From positions 9,052,001 to 9,116,000 of the forward strand of contig NZ_CP050975.2 in assembly GCF_012273515.2 (NCBI RefSeq): 64,000 nt of DNA, read 5' to 3'. Below the pieces are notes generated by a model that worked only from the letters and a program-made list of their open reading frames with translations, had not been told where the DNA came from and did no database searches. Below are positions 53,820 to 61,663 of this stretch, in pieces (position 1 is the first letter of the stretch; every line of letters begins with the position of its first letter). Source of the DNA: Streptomyces sp. RPA4-2 (lineage in GTDB: Bacteria > Actinomycetota > Actinomycetes > Streptomycetales > Streptomycetaceae). The translations under genes and the position numbers were made by a program.

Positions 53820-55373
53820 TCACGCGTAGTTGCGCAGTTCGGGCCACATCTCGCCCCAGGGGCGGCGGGGGCCTGTACAGATGTAGACGTGGCCGCCCCA
53901 TTCGATGTTGTGCACGCCGTCGGGGTTGGAGAGCGTGGCGGCCACGCGGACGTGCCGGAAGTACTGGCGCAGATGGGCGGCGTACTCGGGGGCGTGGTCG
54001 GGGCCGGGGGCGACTGCCACCACGGTCGTGGCGTCCGGGTTGCCGGGGCCCCACCACCAGTCGGTGTTGTGGGCGCTCACGGCGGTGGGCAGTCCGGTAC
54101 CGCGGCCGAGTTCGTTGATGGCGCCGGCCTCGCCGTAGTCCGCCGCGAAGATCACCGCGTTCGCGCGCTGCCCGGGCGGGAGCCCGGTCCATACCTGCCG
54201 CACGGTGCCGACCAGTTGGGGCCAGCCCAAGGATTCCCCCGAATTCGAGTTGATGTCGTACGTCCAGGCCACGTCGGAGGGCGGCAGCACCGGCAGCACG
54301 ATCACGGCGAGCAGCGCGGTCGAGGCTGCGGTTCCGATCATCAGGCCGCGCAACTGGTCCGGGCGGGAGTGCAGCCACCCGTCGAGTCCCACGGCCCCGG
54401 CCGCCAGCAGACACACGTACAGTCCGCCCAGGTAGTAGACCTGCGCTCCGGTCGTCACGGCGAACAGCACGAACAGCACGGCGTAGGCGGTCACCAGGCA
54501 CCGCCACAGCGCTCGGCGGGACTGCCACAGGAACCGGAGGCCCGCCACCCACAGCACCGTCATCGCCAGGCAGGACATGCCGAGCTGCCCCACGATCCAG
54601 GTGAGGATGTTCCCCGGGCCTCCGTTCTCCCCGTTCAGCGCCCGTGTCATCTCGAACATGGCCCAGCCGTGCCGTGCCTGCCACCACAGGTCGGGCAGCA
54701 CGAGCAGCACGGCTATCGCGGCGCCCGCGAGCAGTCGGCGGTCGGCCGCGGTCCGACGGGCCGGGCCGAGCAGCGCGGCGGCCAGCAGGACGATCCCGAA
54801 AATAGCCGCGAGGTGGTTGAATTCCGCGCCGATGCCGACCAGCGCTCCCGCGGCGAGCCACCACCGCGTGTCGCCGGTGCGGCCGATCCGTACGACCACG
54901 AGCGCGATTGCCGCCCACGCCAGCACTTCGTACGACGTGGTGTTGGCGACGTGCGCGCCACCCAGCAGGACGGGCATGGTGCCGGTCGCGACGGCCGCGA
55001 GCAACTGCGCCCGCCGCGCGCCGCCGAACTCCCGCGCGGTCATCCCGCCCACGACCACCGTGCCCGCGGCGGCCAGCGCGGGCCACAGCCGCAGGCCCGC
55101 CTCCGAGACCCCGAACAGCGACAGCGAGACCCGGGCCAGCAGCGGCGCCAGCGCCGGCTGGTCCACGTAGCTCGCCTGGAGGTGCCGGGCGGAGTCGAGG
55201 AAGTACAGCTCGTCGATGTGGAAGCCGTAGCGCGGGGACAGCGCCATCAGCACGGCTAAGACCACCCCCGCGACGGCGAACACCCGCCGGTCCAGCGGTG
55301 CGATCCGCCCGCCGGCCTTCCCGGCCTCGTCCGCATGCCGCCCCACGTCCGCCATGTCTGTCGCGTCCGCCAT
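53820..55373 (-). CDS. Membrane glycosyltransferase, GT39/PMT-like
   Basis: A 517-residue integral membrane protein starting at ATG 55373 (MADATDMADVGRHADEAGKA). About 10-12 helices follow. The first loop holds the acidic motif YGFHIDELYFLDSARHLQAS then YVDQPALAPLLARV, which is the catalytic D-E type loop of PMT/GT39 and ArnT-like polyprenyl-dependent mannosyl/arabinosyl transferases. A large C-terminal extracytoplasmic domain (about 380-517) ends with YICTGPRRPWGEMWPEL. It probably transfers a sugar from a polyprenyl phosphate to a protein or lipid on the outside. It sits between IS21-type terminal repeats and an IstB relic, so it may be passenger DNA. Confidence 0.85.
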   Translation of the reverse strand: MADATDMADVGRHADEAGKAGGRIAPLDRRVFAVAGVVLAVLMALSPRYGFHIDELYFLDSARHLQASYVDQPALAPLLARVSLSLFGVSEAGLRLWPALAAAGTVVVGGMTAREFGGARRAQLLAAVATGTMPVLLGGAHVANTTSYEVLAWAAIALVVVRIGRTGDTRWWLAAGALVGIGAEFNHLAAIFGIVLLAAALLGPARRTAADRRLLAGAAIAVLLVLPDLWWQARHGWAMFEMTRALNGENGGPGNILTWIVGQLGMSCLAMTVLWVAGLRFLWQSRRALWRCLVTAYAVLFVLFAVTTGAQVYYLGGLYVCLLAAGAVGLDGWLHSRPDQLRGLMIGTAASTALLAVIVLPVLPPSDVAWTYDINSNSGESLGWPQLVGTVRQVWTGLPPGQRANAVIFAADYGEAGAINELGRGTGLPTAVSAHNTDWWWGPGNPDATTVVAVAPGPDHAPEYAAHLRQYFRHVRVAATLSNPDGVHNIEWGGHVYICTGPRRPWGEMWPELRNYA

Positions 55374-55739
55374 CCCGGCCACCCCCGCTGCTCGGCCCCT
55401 CGGTCGCGTCGTCCGCGCGGCCGGGGCGGCCTGGCGCACACGGCTCCCGGGCCGCTCGTACCTTACGCACCTGCTCCGCGTGCGGCGAAGCGCCCCAGAC
55501 CAGGCTCTGACGCTCCGGTCGGTGTTGCACGACTGCGAACAGCGGATCCGCTGCCAGGACCCGCGGGATCCGAAGTGGCCGGTGGAGCCTGTATTCGCCG
55601 AACAGACTCTCCGCGCCCTGGCCCTGCCCTTCGAACTGCACCCCAAGCGGCAGGACGCGTGGTTTCCCGGATGACTTCAACGGCTCTCCGGCCAGAAGGA
55701 CGTCCACGCGCTCGACCCCGCAGGACGGCGCCGTCTTCG
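55374..55739. other. Intergenic stretch, unclassified
   Basis: Between the glycosyltransferase gene and the IstB relic. Frames on both strands read partly like protein (minus strand: DVLLAGEPLKSSGKPRVLPL) but none has a start or a family match. Confidence 0.3.
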
Positions 55740-56023
55740 TCAGCCTGCGGCGACCGCGGCGGCGGCCTGCTGCTCGGCGCGGGCGCGGGTGGCCGCCAGA
55801 CGGTAGGAGTCGGTGCCGGTCTCGATGATGTTGCCGCCGAACGTCAGCCGGTCCACGATGGCCGCGCAGAGCCTTGGATCCGTAAAGGTTTTGGTCCAAC
55901 CTCCAAAGGATTCGTTGGAGGCGATCGCCACAGAATTCTTTTCCTCACGCTCCGTCAAAACCTGGAACAGCAGATCCGCCCCGCGACGATCAAGCTCCAT
56001 ATACCCTAGTTCGTCAATCTACG
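55740..56023 (-). pseudogene. IS21-family IstB ATPase, 3' remnant
   Basis: The minus strand reads IDELGYMELDRRGADLLFQV, SVAIASNESFGGWTKTFTDP and RLCAAIVDRLTFGGNIIETG, the Walker-B/sensor and C-terminal part of IstB helper ATPases. Homology begins at about 56023, next to a TAG, exactly where the integrase-module DNA starts. The N-terminal Walker A part and istA are missing, so it is inactive. Confidence 0.85.
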
Positions 56024-56032
56024 TGGATATCC

Positions 56033-56050
56033 GCATAGATCGATCTATGC
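56033..56050. repeat. 18-bp palindrome at integrase-module end
   Basis: GCATAGATCGATCTATGC is a perfect 18-bp palindrome. Related CTATGCCG and inverted GCATAG words occur at about 56045-56070 and 56118-56125. The position between the truncated IstB and the integrase gene makes it a candidate recombination core or recombinase binding site. Confidence 0.55.
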
Positions 56051-56145
56051 CGAGTTCGCGACTATGCCGATTGTGCGGGGCGAAGGTCTCTTTCGCGTGA
56101 ACGCATGCTTGTTGGTCTCTGCATAGTTGCCGCGCTGGGCAGTCC

Positions 56146-57387
56146 TTGATCTTGGGGGCAGGGGGCTCCCGGGGAGGGGGTGGCGATGGCGGGATCGCGC
56201 AGAAAGCCGGTGTTTTGGCATCGCAGGTCGAGGGCTATCGGGCCTGGCTGGCGGAGCACGGCTACACGAAGCTGACGATCCGGAACATGGTCAAGGACCT
56301 GGGCCAGGTCGGAGTGTGGCTATCGCGGCGGGGACTTCAGGCCGCTGACCTCAGTGAAGATCGACTACAGCAGTTTTTGTCCGACCAGTGGGAGGTCGGC
56401 CGTCGTCGGCTGCCCGGCCCGCGCGGCATGAGGCCGCTGCTGACGTATCTGCGCCAGGCCGCGGTCGTCCCGCCCCCGTTGGTGGCACCGTCACCGCTGG
56501 AAGATGTGCTGGTGCAGTACCGGTGTTGGATGGTGGGCGAGCGCGGCCTGTCCGCGGCCACCGTGCTGCGCTATGAGAACACCGCCCGCCGATTCCTGTC
56601 CGAGCAGGTCAAGCCACCCGGGGTGTTCACCCCGGGTGGCTTGACCGGCGCGGACCTCAACGCCTTCCTGCTACGGGAGTGCGTACGGGTCTCGGCCGGT
56701 TCGGCGAAGGGACGGGTGGCCGAACTCCGGTCACTGATGCGGTTTCTCCACCTGCGCGGCCTGACTCCGCTGAGGCTCGGTACGGCCGTGCCGCCGGTGG
56801 GTGGCTGGCGCCTGGCAACGGTGCCACCCACGATGGCTGCAGCCGATGTTCAGCAGTTGCTGGACCACTGCCCGCGCGAAGGAGCCGTCGGCATCCGCGG
56901 CTACGCCATCCTGATGCTGCTGGCCCGCCTGGGCCTGCGCTCGATCGAGGTGGCCCGGCTACAACTGGACGATGTCGACTGGCGGTTGGGCGAGATCGCC
57001 ATCCGCGGCAAGGGACGCCGGGAGGACCGACTCCCGCTACCGGTCGAGGTCGGCGAGGCCCTGGTCGCCTACCTCTCCGGGGCCCGCCCACGGGGGAGCA
57101 CTCGTCGGATCTTCGTTACCTGCCGAGCTCCGCACGGACCGATCCGGGCGGACCTGGTGGGCGATGTGGTGGAACGGGCCTGCCTGCGTCCCGGATTGCC
57201 CAGAGTGGGCCCGCACCAGCTGCGGCACGCCCTGGCCGGGGAGACGCTGCGGCAGGGCCCTTGGCTGATGGCGATCAGCCAAGTACTCCGTCACCAGGAC
57301 CTGGCCACGACCGCGCTTTACGCGAAGGTCGACTTCACCGCACTGCGCGAGGTCGCTCAGCCCTGGCCCGGACAGGGGGCAGCGTGA
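56146..57387 (+). CDS. Tyrosine site-specific recombinase (first of a pair)
   Basis: A 413-residue phage-integrase-family recombinase (shorter start TTG 56215 possible; the first 20 residues are Gly-rich). Core residues: Arg265 (GLRSIEVARL), Lys289 (GKGRREDR), His357 and Arg360 (GPHQLRHALAG), His383 and Tyr392 (LRHQDLATTALYAKV). N-terminal SAM-like core-binding regions lie at about 20-105 and 115-205. It overlaps the next gene by 4 nt (GTGA). Multi-recombinase operons of this type move as self-contained modules in actinobacteria. A 38-bp hairpin with 18-bp arms lies within its coding sequence at 56608-56645. Confidence 0.9.
   Translation: MILGAGGSRGGGGDGGIAQKAGVLASQVEGYRAWLAEHGYTKLTIRNMVKDLGQVGVWLSRRGLQAADLSEDRLQQFLSDQWEVGRRRLPGPRGMRPLLTYLRQAAVVPPPLVAPSPLEDVLVQYRCWMVGERGLSAATVLRYENTARRFLSEQVKPPGVFTPGGLTGADLNAFLLRECVRVSAGSAKGRVAELRSLMRFLHLRGLTPLRLGTAVPPVGGWRLATVPPTMAAADVQQLLDHCPREGAVGIRGYAILMLLARLGLRSIEVARLQLDDVDWRLGEIAIRGKGRREDRLPLPVEVGEALVAYLSGARPRGSTRRIFVTCRAPHGPIRADLVGDVVERACLRPGLPRVGPHQLRHALAGETLRQGPWLMAISQVLRHQDLATTALYAKVDFTALREVAQPWPGQGAA
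56608..56645. repeat. Perfect inverted repeat inside the integrase gene
   Basis: 18-bp arms 56608-56625 and 56628-56645 are exact reverse complements around TT. The frame is preserved and encodes VKPPGVFTPGGLTG. Such a perfect arm is not required by coding. Confidence 0.85.
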
Positions 57388-57700
57388 CCGCGCTGCGGCA
57401 GGCGCTAGAGGATTACCTGCGGCTTCGCCGGTCCCTCGGGCACAAGATGGCCGAGGCGGCCTGGCTGCTGCCTGACTTTGTCACCTTCCTGGAAGAGCGC
57501 GAGCAGACCCGTGTGACCGTCGCCGCCGCGCTGGCCTGGGTGAAAAAGCGGGAGGGTGAAGTGGTGACGACCGTGAGCCCGCGGCGCATCACCGCGGTCC
57601 GCGGCTTCGCCCGCTATCTCAGCGGGACTGACCCGGCCACCGAGGTGCCCCCGCTGGGCCGCCTCACCGCTGCGGATACCCGGCCGACGCTCGCTGAGAC
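57384..57700 (+). pseudogene. Second tyrosine recombinase, 3'-truncated
   Basis: Starts at GTG 57384 inside the first gene's stop (GTGA). It reads TALRQALEDYLRLRRSLGHK, MAEAAWLLPDFVTFLEEREQ and SPRRITAVRGFARYLSGTDP, the N-terminal core-binding domain of the partner recombinase in multi-integrase modules. Homology ends at about 57660 (EVPPLGRLT), before any catalytic residue. The frame continues to 58196 only as readthrough opposite the toxin genes. The truncation coincides with the Fic-like toxin-antitoxin cassette. Confidence 0.8.
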
Positions 57701-57740
57701 CCGCAACCCTGACCCGGCATTGCACGGAGTGCCTGCTCGA

Positions 57741-58106
57741 TCAGCTCGTCCAGGTCTTGATTTGAGCGGCGACCTCCCGCACCGGGAGCCCGTCCCGAGC
57801 CGCGCGGGCCAACGGGAGGACGGTGTCCAGGCCGGGGTTGACCGGAAGGCCGCACGCCGACAAGTAGGCCGCGGTCACCGTGGCCGCGAACAGGAGATTC
57901 CTCACTTCCAGGCTGGGGTTTCTCGCCAGCTCACAGAGCAGCGCGGCGGCCTTGTGCTGGGGCTCGGGATAGACCTCGTGGTCCAGGATTTCCGCGCGAT
58001 GACGTGCTTCCGCTGCGACTGGCACGCCGTAGTCGACGACCTGGGGGTCTCCCGGGATCTGCTGCGCTACTGCCAGGATCCAGGCGAGATCGATCCGGAG
58101 ATTCAC
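57741..58106 (-). CDS. Fic/Doc-family toxin component, degenerate motif
   Basis: A 121-residue protein starting at GTG 58106 (MNLRIDLAWILAVAQQIPGD) overlapping the upstream antitoxin stop (GTGA). It has the Doc-like helical scaffold and belongs to the Streptomyces group annotated as Fic-family toxin component. The active-site region reads LLCELARNPSLEVRNLLFAA: the Fic consensus HxFx(D/E)GNxR is largely lost (His, Asp, Gly and Arg positions replaced), so AMPylation or phosphorylation activity is doubtful. It is probably still paired with the antitoxin gene. Confidence 0.75.
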   Translation of the reverse strand: MNLRIDLAWILAVAQQIPGDPQVVDYGVPVAAEARHRAEILDHEVYPEPQHKAAALLCELARNPSLEVRNLLFAATVTAAYLSACGLPVNPGLDTVLPLARAARDGLPVREVAAQIKTWTS

Positions 58107-58366
58107 GCGGCGTCCCTCGGCGCGCTCTCTGTCAGCCCTTGCGGGAGGCCGGGGTACCGGTCTTCGCCGACCTCTGCCTCGAACGTCTCCGTGTAGCTGG
58201 CCAGGAACGCTGCTGCGCCGGCCATGAAGGCGGCTCGCGACTGGTTGACATCGGCTTCGATCAAGTCGGCCACGTACCCCTGCAGGCTCAGACCGCGGCG
58301 CTTGGCCCGGTCCTCAGCGGCCGCTTTGACGGCGTCGTCCAGTCGGATGTTCGTCTGCTTTCCCAT
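58103..58366 (-). CDS. Antitoxin, ribbon-helix-helix type
   Basis: An 87-residue protein starting MGKQTNIRLDDAVKAAAEDR at ATG 58366 (the ORF opens 4 codons earlier). The N-terminus is a CopG/Arc-like ribbon-helix-helix DNA-binding motif with KRRGLSLQGYVADLIEADV. The C-terminal half would bind the toxin. The stop overlaps the toxin start by 4 nt, the usual antitoxin-first operon with translational coupling. Likely autoregulated. Confidence 0.8.
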   Translation of the reverse strand: MGKQTNIRLDDAVKAAAEDRAKRRGLSLQGYVADLIEADVNQSRAAFMAGAAAFLASYTETFEAEVGEDRYPGLPQGLTESAPRDAA

Positions 58367-58407
58367 ACACACCACCATAGCTAGATGCTGGTATCAGTGG
58401 ATAGCAA

Positions 58408-58743
58408 TCAGGTCGACGGGCTTGCGTGAGGACTACCCGATCCAGGGCCGGGCCAAGTTCCGCCGGTACGGATTGCTCCCGCACGGTGGGTGGGAAGGCG
58501 CCAGGACAGACGGCCGCACGCGGATACGGCGCGCTGGCCACCGTCCGGCTCGAAGAGGAGGCGGTACCGGCTGGGGCTGCCGGCTGCCTGCCACCGGACG
58601 GCCAGGTCCTGGAGTTCCTTCCAGATGTCGCGCGGACCGTGGGTGGTGACGTTCCGACGAGAGCGCCCCGCCGGCTCCACCCGTAGCCAGGATCCGCAGG
58701 CGGGCGCGCCGATGGACAGGTGCTCGGCGGCGAAGTCGCGCAC
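58408..58743 (-). CDS. Possible hypothetical protein
   Basis: A 111-residue minus-strand frame with protein-like parts (VRDFAAEHLSIGAPACGSWL, IWKELQDLAVRWQAAGSPSR, YRLLFEPDGGQRAVSACG). Upstream sequence in the same frame (LAADHLLGGL) suggests the 5' end is missing. The last 35 residues look unstructured. Family unknown. Confidence 0.4.
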   Translation of the reverse strand: MRDFAAEHLSIGAPACGSWLRVEPAGRSRRNVTTHGPRDIWKELQDLAVRWQAAGSPSRYRLLFEPDGGQRAVSACGRLSWRLPTHRAGAIRTGGTWPGPGSGSPHASPST

Positions 58744-58930
58744 CAGCCCCCCGAGCAGGTGGTCTGCGGCCAGTCACAGGCCGTGGTCGGTGTCCGCTGG
58801 AGGCGCCAGCATGCTCCGCTGCGTCCAGGTGCCGGGATGCCATCGACGAGGGTGCATCCGCGCGACCTATCCCGACGAGCCCTCCCCGAGCCTGCCTGCG
58901 GGCCAGGAAGCTCCACCGGATAGCACGCCG

Positions 58931-59215
58931 GTGTCTTCGGCGGACCTCTGGCACTGGGAGCGGGCGTGCACGCGCCTGGTCACCGTGGTGGCTGACCGCA
59001 CGCAGGCCGAGAGCGGCTGGTACGGGCATTGCATGCAAGTCCTCCGATGGTTTCTCGCCTACAACGGCATCGATGAGGGCCAGACCGAGGAGATCGTAAA
59101 GAACGCGGTCGGCGGCCGGTTCGGCAGTTGGTTCGGCAGTTGGATCGCACCTGACGTTTCGGTGGTCGACGCAGTGAGTTCGCGGTTCGCCAGAGGCGTG
59201 GGTGGCATCAGATGA
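58931..59215 (+). CDS. Hypothetical protein upstream of Fic, translationally coupled
   Basis: About 94 residues from GTG 58931 (VSSADLWHWERACTRLVTVV); the frame stays open to 58490 so the start is uncertain. Helical: QAESGWYGHCMQVLRWFLAY then IDEGQTEEIVKNAV, with a small tandem GSWFGSW. The stop TGA (59213-59215) overlaps the ATG 59212 of the Fic gene (ATGA). No family recognised. The position, directly coupled to a Fic gene, suggests an antitoxin or partner, which is an inference. Confidence 0.45.
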   Translation: MSSADLWHWERACTRLVTVVADRTQAESGWYGHCMQVLRWFLAYNGIDEGQTEEIVKNAVGGRFGSWFGSWIAPDVSVVDAVSSRFARGVGGIR

Positions 59216-59873
59216 CTTCCGGGGCCCGGCCAACCGAAGGACAGCCTTGCCGACTGGCTGCTCATCCGGCCGGAGATCTCCTGGCCGTCCTGGCGCGGCG
59301 CACGCCTCGTCTCGGAAGCGCCGGCCCGCGACGGCTTCCGGAATTTCTTCATGGCAACGCGAGGCGGACGTGACAGCGAGGGAACCGTGCGGGTCCTGAC
59401 CGCTCTTGAGGTGGCCTTCGCCGACGCTGAGCAGGGCAGGGCAGGCGCTGACCTTCGCCCTCATGGCGAAGTGGCCGCGGGCTGTGCTGGGCCACGACCT
59501 GGTCGATTTCCGCACGATGCCGGCCTTCGCGCAGGGCGGACGGGAGCGCTACGGTCTTGCACCCGATACGCAGGCGCTGTTCGAGCGCTGTCTGTCCGAT
59601 CGCTCTCAACCTGATCTGCCCCTCCCGTCACGCGCTGCCCGGACCTACCTCGACATCCTCTTCTTCCATCCGTTCAAGGACGGCAACGCCCGCGCGGCCA
59701 TGCTGGCGTTGGCCTTCGTCCTGGCCCGCGAAGGCATTCTCCTCGACCAGGTTCACCCACTGCAGACCACCCGCTGGGCCGACAACGCAGAAGGCGCGGC
59801 CGATCTGGCGGTGCTGCTCGGAATCTTGATCACCGCTGCGGAGCAGCGTCTATCCCACGGGAGGCAGTCGTGA
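59212..59873 (+). pseudogene. Fic-domain protein with intact motif but two small frameshifts
   Basis: Starts at ATG 59212 (ATGA overlap) as MTSGARPTE. One extra G near 59236 and a 4-bp tandem duplication at about 59437-59444 shift the frame; correcting both gives a continuous protein of about 218 residues: DSLADWLLIRPEISWPSWRG, ADAEQGRALTFALMAKWPRA, GRERYGLAPDTQALFERCLS. The Fic motif HPFKDGNARAAM (HPFx(D/E)GNxR) is intact in the 3' part, which is translated alone as a 155-residue frame. Fic enzymes transfer AMP or related groups to target proteins. The two indels inactivate the gene or are sequence errors. The stop overlaps the DUF5958 start (GTGA). Confidence 0.8.
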
Positions 59874-60265
59874 ACGAACGCGATGTCCTGCTCAACAAGC
59901 TCGCGCAGGGGCTGCGCCCGATGTCAGAGGGCATCGAATGGTTCGACGGCCTCGGCCAGGAAGAGCAGTCCGAGGTGCTGCTGTTCCTGCGCCATCACTG
60001 CGTCCAGGCGCCCGCAGTCACCGAGGACGCACCAGAGAGCATCCGCCGTGCCGGGCTGCGCCCGACGCATGCACCCGCAGTGCTGATCTCACGAGGCCGG
60101 ATAGACGAGCAATTGGGAAAGATCGCCGGTCTCGCGCCTCTCGACGAACGCCGCAAGGCGTTCCGGCTGCTGATCGCGGTGCTCGCGATCGCCGACGGAC
60201 GGCGCCGCGAGCGCTTCTGCTCCGGCGGCTGCAGTCACTGGTGGCACAGACTGTCCGTCGCCTGA
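59870..60265 (+). CDS. DUF5958 family protein, coupled to Fic gene
   Basis: A 131-residue protein from GTG 59870 (MNERDVLLNKLAQGLRPMSE). It matches the Streptomyces DUF5958 family: EGIEWFDGLGQEEQSEVLLF, SIRRAGLRPTHAPAVLISRG and the end RRRERFCSGGCSHWWHRLS with a C-x3-C-x-H cluster. Function unknown. Its coupling to the Fic gene suggests an antitoxin or partner. Complete and soluble. Confidence 0.8.
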   Translation: MNERDVLLNKLAQGLRPMSEGIEWFDGLGQEEQSEVLLFLRHHCVQAPAVTEDAPESIRRAGLRPTHAPAVLISRGRIDEQLGKIAGLAPLDERRKAFRLLIAVLAIADGRRRERFCSGGCSHWWHRLSVA

Positions 60266-60323
60266 CAACCCAGCACCGCACTCTGAAGGCCACTTCCCAG
60301 TCGAACGTCTACCGGGTAGCGGA

Positions 60324-61136
60324 TCAGTCCCACCAGAAGTCCCAGTGGTGGGCACCGGTGATCCGCTCGGCGTATGCGGCCAGTGTGTACGGCCTACTGC
60401 CCTGCCAGATGTTGTCCGGGCAGAAGGCGAAGTGCTCGGCCGCGACCAGGAGAGCTTCGTGCTCGTCCACGGGAGGCGAGGCGACGCTGAGGTGCAGCGT
60501 GGAGAAGCCGACCGCTACGACACGAGCACCGAACCGGTGCTCCCAATCTCGGACGACCGCTGAGAACTTCGCGGTGTCATTGTCGTAGTTGCAGGGGCCG
60601 GCCCAGCCCGCCGCCGTCAGCGCCTCGGCACCGGATGCCGCGGCGACAAGCCCCAGGCGCGTCTGGGGGCGGTCAGCGAGGAACGCCTGCGCGAACTCGG
60701 CGGCCAGTTGATCGGGGTTCGTTGTCGTCTCCCGACTGGACGCGAGACCGGGCCAGGTCTGCCCGAAGGGGGCCGCGACGGCGAGGCGCCTGTGGGTGTC
60801 GAGCATGTCGTCGTCTTCGTCGACGGCTGTGTAGGTCGTCCACCACTGGGCGAGGAGGTCGGCAGGGTCGTGGCTTGCCGGGGAGGACATCTGCTCGGGG
60901 AAGACCTCCCCGGATCCCCATGGGCGGAATTCGCTGTCGCTCGGATCCAACGAGTCGAGCAGCAGCGGCCACAGGCCGGACCGCACGTGTTCGGCGTGCA
61001 TCCGCGTCCACAGCTCGGCCGTGGCCGGCCCGTCACTGAGCCAGAGGGGTTGTACATCTCCGTCGCCCTCATCGGACGTGACCATCCGACCGGGCGGAAG
61101 CATGCTTTCGAGGCCCAATCGGGTTTCAGGGTGCAT
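60324..61136 (-). CDS. DUF4253 family protein
   Basis: About 270 residues from ATG 61136 (MHPETRLGLESMLPPGRMVT); the longer ORF start at 61418 gives an Arg-rich lead. The family C-terminus is clear: VVAVGFSTLHLSVASPPVDE, LVAAEHFAFCPDNIWQG and ITGAHHWDFWWD. DUF4253 proteins belong to immunity-type folds often found in polymorphic toxin systems. The N-terminal half has SDGPATAELWTRMHAEHVRS and FRPWGSGEVFPEQM. Role inferred as immunity-like. Confidence 0.8.
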   Translation of the reverse strand: MHPETRLGLESMLPPGRMVTSDEGDGDVQPLWLSDGPATAELWTRMHAEHVRSGLWPLLLDSLDPSDSEFRPWGSGEVFPEQMSSPASHDPADLLAQWWTTYTAVDEDDDMLDTHRRLAVAAPFGQTWPGLASSRETTTNPDQLAAEFAQAFLADRPQTRLGLVAAASGAEALTAAGWAGPCNYDNDTAKFSAVVRDWEHRFGARVVAVGFSTLHLSVASPPVDEHEALLVAAEHFAFCPDNIWQGSRPYTLAAYAERITGAHHWDFWWD

Positions 61137-61168
61137 GGGGCAGATGCTGGCGCTGTGACCAGGAAGTA

Positions 61169-61573
61169 TCACTGGGAGGGTCCCACCACTCGATCGCGGA
61201 ACTGCTGGAAAGCGTGCCAGCCCGACGTCTGCCCCGGAGTGATCAGGTCCCCTTCGGCGCAGTCGAGCGCCTTGCACCGCAGAGCCTCGGCGAGACGGAG
61301 GACGGGCGTCAGCACGTCGTCGCCGGAGCCCCGGATGTGGAGCATGACGGAGTCCACCGGGTCTTCTGAGCCGATGTTGAGCTCGATGGACCACGTGGGG
61401 CCGGAAAGTTCGCCCCACGCGGGGTCCGAGAGATCAACATCGGGAACGGCCTGGGTGACAGCCGCGAGTACGTCGTGTCGCCGGCCCAGCGGGTCCGGGG
61501 TGTAGTTGGCGGGAATCTCCTGCACCGAGGTGACGTCGTCGGGCAGGCGAAGGAGGATCACGTCCCAGCTCAT
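61169..61573 (-). CDS. Hypothetical protein, immunity-like
   Basis: A 134-residue soluble protein starting MSWDVILLRLPDDVTSVQEI at ATG 61573. It has a beta-rich middle (GPTWSIELNIGSEDPVDSVM LHIRG) and a C-terminal helix with GWHAFQQFRDRVVG. It resembles conserved Streptomyces proteins of unknown function, and its placement between DUF4253 and DUF4240 genes suggests an immunity role. It lies 32 bases before the DUF4253 gene (same strand), so they may form an operon. Confidence 0.65.
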   Translation of the reverse strand: MSWDVILLRLPDDVTSVQEIPANYTPDPLGRRHDVLAAVTQAVPDVDLSDPAWGELSGPTWSIELNIGSEDPVDSVMLHIRGSGDDVLTPVLRLAEALRCKALDCAEGDLITPGQTSGWHAFQQFRDRVVGPSQ

Positions 61574-61663
61574 GATGGCCTTCCGGATGGGACTCGAGTA
61601 GCGGTTGCGGTGGGGCAGTTCAGGCTGGGCTCTATCGGCATCACGGGATGTTGCCGACTGCTG

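Noticed and set aside
53787..55259. A 490-codon plus-strand frame opposite the glycosyltransferase
   Set aside because: It is His/Gln/Arg/Gly-rich low-complexity sequence; the minus strand has membrane helices and the catalytic loop.
57660..58196. Full-length second recombinase in the open frame to 58196
   Set aside because: Homology ends at about 57660; the rest is the antisense of the toxin-antitoxin genes.
58433..59515. A 360-codon minus-strand gene
   Set aside because: It is antisense to the coupled plus-strand genes and Arg/Pro-rich, with no domain.
61137..61418. N-terminal extension of the DUF4253 protein
   Set aside because: The 94 extra residues are Arg-rich and overlap the neighbouring gene on the same strand; ATG 61136 fits the family start better.
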